From Bemisia tabaci (lineage: Eukaryota > Arthropoda > Insecta > Hemiptera > Aleyrodidae): a DNA stretch of 64,000 nt. The stretch lies in assembly GCF_918797505.1 (NCBI RefSeq), contig NC_092794.1, positions 26,976,218 to 27,040,217 on the forward strand, read 5' to 3'. Of the stretch, positions 57,715-64,000 are shown piece after piece (positions within the stretch are counted from its first letter, which is position 1; the number at the start of each line of letters is the position of its first letter). Under the pieces are notes generated by a model, which did no database searches, was not told where the DNA came from, and worked only from the letters and a program-made list of their open reading frames with translations. Made by a program: the position numbers and the translations under genes.

Positions 57715-58550
57715 AATTGGCGATAGAGCCGGGCTATACGAAGCTACACTGTATACTGTATACAGTCGAGCAATATAGTTCCTATCGCCGGGCTTTACAA
57801 TTTATCGCCATTGGCTATAAGAGGCTATAAGAAATTGTGTAGAAATTCTTCTGCTTTGGAAATCATTAAGTTTGACACGGAACTACCTTAATATTTACAA
57901 AACACACATCATATTTTCCTTTGAGACTTATTTTTTTTTCATCAATTAAAATGAGAATAGTCCACACAGAGTGAGCAAACATTTCAAAATCATGAGTTGA
58001 AAAACGCTGACTCCGCGAGATTAAATATTAGAGCCTAACACAAAGCGGAGCGGCGACGCACTGACGCCTACAAACCTAACAGGGATACTTCACGCATTGC
58101 GCAATGCGTGAAGTATCCCTGTTAGGTTTGTAGGCGCCAATGCGCGTTTCGCGCTCTCTGCCCGCCCGCCTCGCCGCAGCGTGCCACGGCGTCTGAAGCA
58201 ACTATTTCACACCAGAGGTATTGCACAGTATCACAAGAAATTGAAGGCGCTCCAAGAAATTAAGAATGATAAGCATCCCTCAAAAGTACGGAGCTTTCCT
58301 CGCAAAATAAATCAAGATACTACGGCACAAAAAGAGAGCGGTAGCCCAAAAACTAACTAACTCCTAGTATCCGTAATTAGTAACGTTTAGCATACAATTT
58401 ATCGTCTGGCTGTTGCTTAATCGCCATCGGCTATAAAAGGCTAAAAGAAATTGTACAGCCGGTTACAGAAGCTATTGGACATCTTATAGCCGGCTTTAGG
58501 TCTATATAGTATTTTGGAACGCACATTACTACTGCCAATTTTTACCTGGG
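57715..58550. mobile_element. P-family element, copy 2, nested in C
   Basis: It runs from CCCTGGTAAAAATTGGCGAT to GCCAATTTTTACCTGGG, with AT duplicated on either side (57713-57714 and 58551-58552). Its body is the same as P1, including the AACACAAAGCGGAGCGGCGA stretch and GGCTATA repeats. Confidence 0.9.
58065..58136. repeat. 72-bp perfect palindrome without a loop
   Basis: CGCCTACAAACCTAACAGGG through CACGCATTGCGCAATGCGTG to TTTGTAGGCG reads the same on both strands. It lies inside P2. Confidence 0.95.
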
Positions 58551-59039
58551 ATGTGTTTTTTTCCAGTGTTATGTTTAAAGTATATACTTCAATTTACATC
58601 TCATTTACGTGGTTCTCTTCCTCCTTCTTTCTCAATAATTTGCTCGGTTATACTTCTGGTTGATTTTTTCATATACATGGATTGGGTATTTGCCTTATTG
58701 TTAAAATAGATAAAGGAATCCCATACGTTTCTTACAAAATTAAGAAAAAATCTTTAGGCAACCATCCAGCCTTGTCTACAGTAGGAGAAGGCAGTGAGCC
58801 AAATATGATAATATCATAATGACACAGGTCAAAATATCCCCTGGAATAACCAGAAAATAGTAGTTTCGACATCGTGAAACGCACGGACCAGCACCATTAT
58901 TATTGATGAGTTTTGTCCATCATGAGTATAAACCGTGGGTATGTTATTTTCCACGTGAGGAAGTTTGATAGAACAACGGAACTAAGCAGTAATATGAGCA
59001 GGGAAGCTAAAGCTCGGCACAGCACAGGTGACGTGAAGG

Positions 59040-59098
59040 GGAGGGAAACGGAGAAAGAGAAAGAGACAGAGAAAGAAAAAGAGAAAGAGAAAGAAGAG
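59040..59098. repeat. GAGAAA microsatellite
   Basis: GAGAAAGAGAAAGAGACAGA and similar units, imperfect. The reading frames over it are artefacts. Confidence 0.8.
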
Positions 59099-59639
59099 TA
59101 AATGGGGCGGGAAGGAGGGTGAGCGATGAAAAGGGTGAGGGGAAAGTGTATAAAGATTGTTTGCAAAGCTCTTAACTTGAGTTCAGCGCCTTTACTCCAA
59201 CTTCCCAGCTTTCCCTTTTACTTTTTTCTTTGTTTAATTTTCAAAGAAATTAGTTTCATTTTTGCTTTCTTGGAGTTGCATCACGCAGGCTCACGAGACA
59301 ATCTGCAATATGCATTTTTAATTTGATTACCAAGTTGGAGCTTGGGTCTCGACTCAACTTCGAGGGAGGAGGGACGTCCCTGAAAATCCAGCACCCAACT
59401 TTTTAAACTTTCAGGAAAAAAAAATATTCTCCGAAGAAATGAAACGACTTTTTATAGGCCTAAAACGTATCCTGCGAAGTCATTTCGTATCGAATTCAAG
59501 AGACAATTTTTCGATGCGTGTAGAAGAATTTGGAGGACAAGTATTGTGTCTAGACTAAATTTTAGCGCTAAAACTTACATTCAAGAATCGAAAGCCGAAG
59601 TAGTCTTCATAATTTTCGAGGTGGAGGTCGTCTAAGCTA

Positions 59640-60043
59640 TGGGAGCGTTCATAAATTACATACCGCACTTTTTCAGTAGATATGCCCCCTCCCCCCGATC
59701 TACCCCTTGTAACGCTATGAAACGCAACTCCATCCCCTCTTAATAATCGCGTACCTAACGCTTGCTGGATCCTCTTCTCTTAAGATCTCAGAAATTGTGG
59801 GAAATTGTTGAGCATACAGCTGGATAAAATTTGAAGTATGCTTAATGATATAGTGTGACAAGTAATGTCGAAGTGGATTTTGTTGATTGGTGTTATTGAG
59901 AATCTACTAAGAAGAAGAAAATACTATAAAAAGGTAAAAAAAGAAAAGGTTACCTGCGTAACGCTGGCACTCACCCCCGCTCCCCTTGTAACGCAGCATA
60001 ACGCAGGAACGCAGGTTCATAGCCCTCCCCCCCCCTAGCGTTA
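59640..60043. repeat. TAACGC-rich element
   Basis: GGGAGCGTTCATAAATTACA at the left, then scattered GTAACGC/GCGTTAC words in C-rich context. Miniature elements starting like this are common in insects. A similar but short stretch is at 33,330-33,390. Confidence 0.45.
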
Positions 60044-60232
60044 CCAGAGAAAAGAGACCCTCCACTGACCTCTTGGTCTTGGTGACAGGTGGAAGCTTTT
60101 ACTTTCGGGGATTCAACAATTCCTCATGGACAATTATAACGGAGCAACAGTCATCACCCTAATTTTGGCTGTTGACCAATACCTACATAATGGATGATGA
60201 GCTTCGGGTGACGTCATAAGCCAAACAAGTTG
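60044..60232. mobile_element. F-family MITE, left half
   Basis: CCAGAGAAAAGAGACCCTCC, GGTGGAAGCTTTTACTTTCG and GATGAGCTTCGGGTGACGTC follow the 16167-16497 order. The right half is absent. Confidence 0.8.
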
Positions 60233-60330
60233 AGAACACCATGACTACCCACCATTACAACATGACACAATGACACCATAAATACGTCCAAATAATAATC
60301 GAATTTTGATGAAATGGGTTACTGCTCACG

Positions 60331-60593
60331 CATATCGACAGTGAAATTACCAAACCACGTATCTCGGTTTGCGACGTCGTAGACTTTCTGTCCTACTTTA
60401 TTTTTGAAATGGAAAACTACTCAACCTAAATTCTTGAAAACTTCCGCGATTTTTCTTCTCTGTGCGAAGAAAACTCAGTAAAAATTTCAAGGAATGGTAT
60501 TGATATATTCCCCATCAAATACATAAAATGTGAGCGGAGATTTTTAAACACCGCAAACGAGGTACGTGGTCTGGTAGTTTCACTGTCAATATG
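60331..60593. mobile_element. M2-family MITE, best copy
   Basis: CATATCGACAGTGAAATTAC with CAAACCACGTATCTCG is inverted as CGAGGTACGTGGTCTGG and TAGTTTCACTGTCAATATG. It is 263 bp long and used as the reference for the family here. Confidence 0.9.
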
Positions 60594-60599
60594 CGTCCG

Positions 60600-61430
60600 A
60601 AAGGTTCTTTCATTGCGATTAAAGAAACTTATTTTGCTATTTGAAAACTTATTTTGACTTTTATTGCTATCTAATTGAATTTATTTTTACCGATAAAAGG
60701 TCAATGGATAATTTGCAACACTTTCATCTGACGAAAAACTGGAAAAACTTGATGGTGCTGGAAAAATAATACATCTCTGTGAGATTTGGCAGCTCAGCGT
60801 GTTTAGAACTACCACGACTTGGGTGAAGAGGATATCAATATTATCAGTGGCCATTCAGATGCGATCAGTGGGTCGTTGAATCCGGGCTCAAGGAGCCTCA
60901 CATTTTTAACCTCTTCCTGTGAATGAGGATCAACGCTTCATTAATCTCATTCATTTTTATCAGAGAACTAGTTGCCAAGTGCTGGAAAAATGAGTTCCTT
61001 TCTGACGAATAGTATGCATAATATTTATTTATTGACCCCCCCCCCCCTCAAAAAAAAAATTAATCGATAATGATAATAGAAAAACACATTGCGCCGTTGT
61101 AAATAAGCCCCCTCTCGGTTATAGCAATGACCGAAAACATCAAGGACATACATTTTGTCTCCCATTTCGACGTTTTCCTCCCGAATAAACGTAACTACAT
61201 TTCGATGTTGCCAAATTTTCCCTCGCAAATTGCATTTCTACTAAGAGAATCTTGAGACTTTCCAATTTAAAATTTCACTGATTTTTCTTCTGATCTTGCC
61301 TGAAAATCAGACAAATTTTGGACAAAAATTGTGCATGTTTATTGGTGTGATAGATTAAATTGTTCGAGTCGATTTGGCAACTTTGGAATGGAGTTACGTT
61401 CTTTCGTCCTAGGAACGACGATTTATCATA
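60600..61430. other. no recognised feature
   Basis: Unique AT-rich DNA with a C run (61,037) and an A run beside it. Confidence 0.45.
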
Positions 61431-61766
61431 AGCACCCACCGAATTTAGGGGGCAACCGGGGCAATCGCCCTAGGGCCCAATGGGACTCCCACCACAAGAT
61501 AATTTGTTCTGCTTCTTTTAATAGAATACCTAACAACAGCAGGTTCAAAGCCACCACAGGTTCATGAAAAAAGTCAAAGAGAATGTTCTTAAATGCAAAT
61601 TTCTTCTCGCATTTATAAATTTAAGAAGAAAAAAAATAATAAATAACCCAAATACCTAACATTGTAGCCTGGAACTTTAACGACTTTTCTTCAGTTGTGC
61701 AGAATCTTATATGTAAACATGGCCAACAGTGACTTCCATTGGAGTTTTTTCTTTTCTTTTTGCAAA

Positions 61767-62019
61767 TCGTCACCCTCGGCCAAAGCATCACAAGCGCCAT
61801 GCGACGTTTCAATATTTTCGCCGCCATTTTATTTTTTTGCAGAAGAATTGCTGAACGAAGCTGTCCGAAAATTTCACTGAATTTTCTTTGAACTGCTGAT
61901 AAAATTCGGTGAAATTTTCAAAAAGATTCAACCAACAATTTCTGTAAAAAAATAAAATGGCGGCGGAGATTTTGAAACGTCGTATGATGCTTGTCATACT
62001 TTGGCCGGAAGGTGACGAT
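61767..62019. mobile_element. T-family MITE, copy 2
   Basis: ATCGTCACCCTCGGCCAAAG and CAAGCGCCATGCGACGTTTC are inverted as GAAACGTCGTATGATGCTTG and GGAAGGTGACGAT. Compare 37866-38124. Confidence 0.9.
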
Positions 62020-62780
62020 GCACAGAAACGACAGAGGAAATTTTGAAACGTCGACATCGAGAAACGCGCGTGTTCTGCAACTTTCACCCTAAAATTTTAA
62101 ATCCATCCAACTCAGGATAACTCCCATTTTTTGCGGATATCCGAGGTTTCAGCTTAAAATTAAACACCAAAACTGCCATGATAGCGAAGAGAGCCGTAAG
62201 TGCAAAATTTTCGAAATCGAGTTTTCTTCAAAATTCGTCTAAACTCTTTTAGATGAAATTACTGAGACAGCTAAATCAGGAAAATTTATCCTAATTTAAT
62301 GAAAACGAGATGTATGAGAAAGCCGTAAGTGCACAAAAAATGACATAGTTGTTTTCAAGACAGCCGCAGGTGCATGAGAGCCAATGAAAACAGTGCTTTC
62401 CAGTTAAGTGCCGCCCTCTTCTGCCAATTTCTAACCTGAAAATGTGTTTGATGTGCGTCCAAAACGCAACCACGAAAGCATGCAGAAGATAGCACTTACG
62501 GCTGTCTTGCCTACCAATAACCTAGCATGAAAATGAAAAATACCCTTTTTATGTAATGGAAATGAAATCAGTCGACTTTTAATCATCCATACGATTTCTA
62601 GGAGTCTTCCGGACGAATAGTGGAAATTTGACAAAGAACGGAGGCTTATTTCAATAAAATGTTCCGGTCAGAGGCTTCTGAGCCCGTTTTCTCAGAACTT
62701 CATTTTTGCACTTACGGCTCTCTTCACTATCACGGCAGAGAACAGTCTTCAAGCGTAGTGTTTATACGAAGATCCGAAGT
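62020..62780. other. no recognised feature
   Basis: Unique AT-rich DNA. The phrase GCCGTAAGTGCA/GCACTTACGGCT recurs on both strands (62,190-62,715), perhaps the remains of a foldback. Confidence 0.35.
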
Positions 62781-63295
62781 TTGTCTATACTATAAGCTCC
62801 AAGACCTCCTAATTTTGCGAAACTGGTGACGCTAAGTTCCAGCCTTCTACTGGGCCGATTTTCATGATTTTTGCGGCTATCGATGGACAATTGCCTCTAG
62901 ATAAGCCAACTTTTTTCAGATTTTCAAAATATGGCCCAGGTTTTCTTATATTACGTGGTAAAGTTGCGAATTCTCCCATTTAAACAATGTAAATTTATAC
63001 TTTTTGTCATAGTTCGTTTGAGCGTTCTACCGGGCCGATTTCCATGATTTTTGCGTAAATCGACAGGTAATAGGCCCTAGATGAGCCCGCTGCCATCAGA
63101 TTTTGGAAAAAGGACCCAGGTTTTTTTAAAATCACGTTATAAAAGTGAGTGAGTTTACAGAATGCTCTGGTACTGCTACCGCTATGCGCGGGAGGATGCG
63201 CAATGGTCGAGGAGGTTGCGCAGTAGCTGGGTAGCCTGCGCATCAGCTCTACACTTATCTACACAAGATTCGCAACTGCGACTTCATGTCGAGCG

Positions 63296-63362
63296 GTGGC
63301 AGAGTCGTCTAAGACATCAAATGCGCCCGCTTGGATCACAGTGTGGGTTCGATCCCCGAATC
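63296..63362 (+). mobile_element. tRNA-like (Leu/Ser type) segment inside the Helitron-like element
   Basis: GGTGGCAGAGTCGTCTAAGA is an A-box region of the Leu/Ser type, and GGTTCGATCCC is a B box 45 bp on. Acceptor stems do not pair, so this is a SINE head or captured tRNA relic, not a tRNA gene. Confidence 0.5.
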
Positions 63363-63550
63363 ATGATATCTAAATATTACCTGACTATCGTTGTTCATTG
63401 TTTTACTGCAATATTTCATCAAGCAGTCATTCCAAAACGCGTCCTTTTAATTTTAAAGTAATTTTAAGTAAAGTTTAAAATTAAAGTATACCTCATATCG
63501 TATTTTTTTAGGGGAAAAATAAAACTAACACTGCTAGGAGGGTAAAAATA

Positions 63551-63629
63551 GGGCCGCGAAGCGGCCCATTGATGGCGCGGAGCGCCTTCAGGGGGTTGGG
63601 CCGCGTAGCGGCCAGGGGGCGTAGCCCCC
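63551..63629. repeat. four consecutive perfect GC hairpins
   Basis: GGGCCGCGAAGCGGCCC (63551-63567), GGCGCGGAGCGCC (63574-63586), GGCCGCGTAGCGGCC (63599-63613) and GGGGGCGTAGCCCCC (63615-63629). Each has a 3-nt loop. Confidence 0.9.
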
Positions 63630-63961
63630 TAGTATATTTATGTCGGGGACCCTCCTTTGAATCGATCTTGACAACTTCATTAATGGCGGAAGGCGGGGAG
63701 GGGAGGGAAGATGGGAGCAGAGAGAGAGAAGAGAATGTGTGCGAATCATGCATGGCCTTGTCGATCCGAGGACGGAAGATGTCTATCTTCAAGGTTTTTC
63801 TCGCTACGCAAATCAATCAGATCACCGTTTAAACGAATTAAGCAGTGCTCACATTTGAATAAAGGCATCCAAAAGATACTGTTTATCTTCTCGATGCCGT
63901 CAGCCGGCCGTGGTGGCGAAGTCTAGGTCCACCGTCTTTAGCAGAAAGAACGTAAAAGAAG

Positions 63962-64000
63962 TCGGATGTTGCCTAATTTCCCTCGATTAAAAATTTACTC
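63962..64000. mobile_element. M1-family fragment at the window edge
   Basis: GATGTTGCCTAATTTCCCTC with GATTAAAAATTTAC resembles the M1 left arm after its terminal repeat. It is cut by the window end. Confidence 0.4.

Larger units (their letters stand above)
57496..58568. mobile_element. C-family MITE interrupted by P2
   Basis: CACCGGAAAAAAAGACATTG begins it and TGTGTTTTTTTCCAGTG ends it. The halves rejoin as GATCCAAT/GTGTTT once the insert is removed. Confidence 0.9.
62784..63632 (+). mobile_element. probable non-autonomous Helitron
   Basis: The left end TCTATACTATAAGC fits the Helitron 5' TC terminus. CTGGGCCGATTTTCATGA with ATTTTTG near 62,850 recurs at 63,030 as an internal duplication. 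The right end has a GC hairpin, 63615-63629, running directly into CTAG followed by T. There are no TIRs and no target duplication, as expected. The 5' flanking base is G instead of the usual A. No Rep/helicase is encoded. Confidence 0.55.

Noticed and set aside
63900..63935. Possible SINE head (GGCCGTGGTGGCGAAGTCTA)
   Set aside because: It looks like an A box but there is no B box within a normal distance.
1..64000. Integrated viral genes, reverse transcriptase, transposase or CRISPR arrays
   Set aside because: I looked through all long frames for polymerase, capsid, integrase or DDE-type motifs and for spaced short direct repeats and found none.

Overview
This is animal nuclear DNA from a compact, AT-rich and very repeat-rich genome, almost certainly an insect. 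Coding sequence is sparse, introns follow GT-AG, and most of the window is short non-autonomous elements with terminal inverted repeats (TIRs), many nested in each other. The repertoire, especially the families ending CATATCGACAGTGAAA and CTGCCGTGCTAAGG, reminds me of whitefly (Bemisia) sequence. That is recognition from memory and was not searched. There is no bacterial operon structure, CRISPR array, rRNA gene or intact tRNA gene. Layout: 1-32,000 is accessory DNA. It is a mosaic of at least fifteen miniature element families, several long foldbacks, CpG-rich patches that may be promoters or untranslated first exons (about 4.6-5.4, 10.4-10.8 and 24.9-25.1 kb), and unique AT-rich filler. At 32.1-33.9 kb two minus-strand stretches look like first coding exons with good splice donors. 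One encodes a signal peptide and a Cys/His/Pro mature N-terminus. Their downstream exons were not found. 34-40 kb is repeat DNA again. 40.3-45.3 kb holds the one gene I can fully support: a minus-strand, four-exon LYAR homologue (nucleolar growth-regulating zinc-finger protein) predicted at 445 aa. Its three introns carry a palindromic element, an M2-type element and a 570-bp foldback. Intron 3 also contains a 527-nt open exon whose splice acceptor matches the phase of the exon-3 donor exactly. It would replace the LYAR C-terminal domain with a 174-residue, probably helical tail. 45.3-64 kb is again mostly transposons: a tandem 15-bp array, nested palindromes with target duplications that can be read off the host repeats, a tRNA-derived SINE, and a likely non-autonomous Helitron ending in four consecutive GC-rich hairpins. 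How it fits together: the genes do not form a pathway. The window shows one housekeeping ribosome-biogenesis gene in a sea of miniature transposons. The points of interest are a possible alternative C-terminus for that gene, several long inverted repeats that could give double-stranded RNA if transcribed, and insertion-in-insertion records that show element termini and target-site lengths directly.
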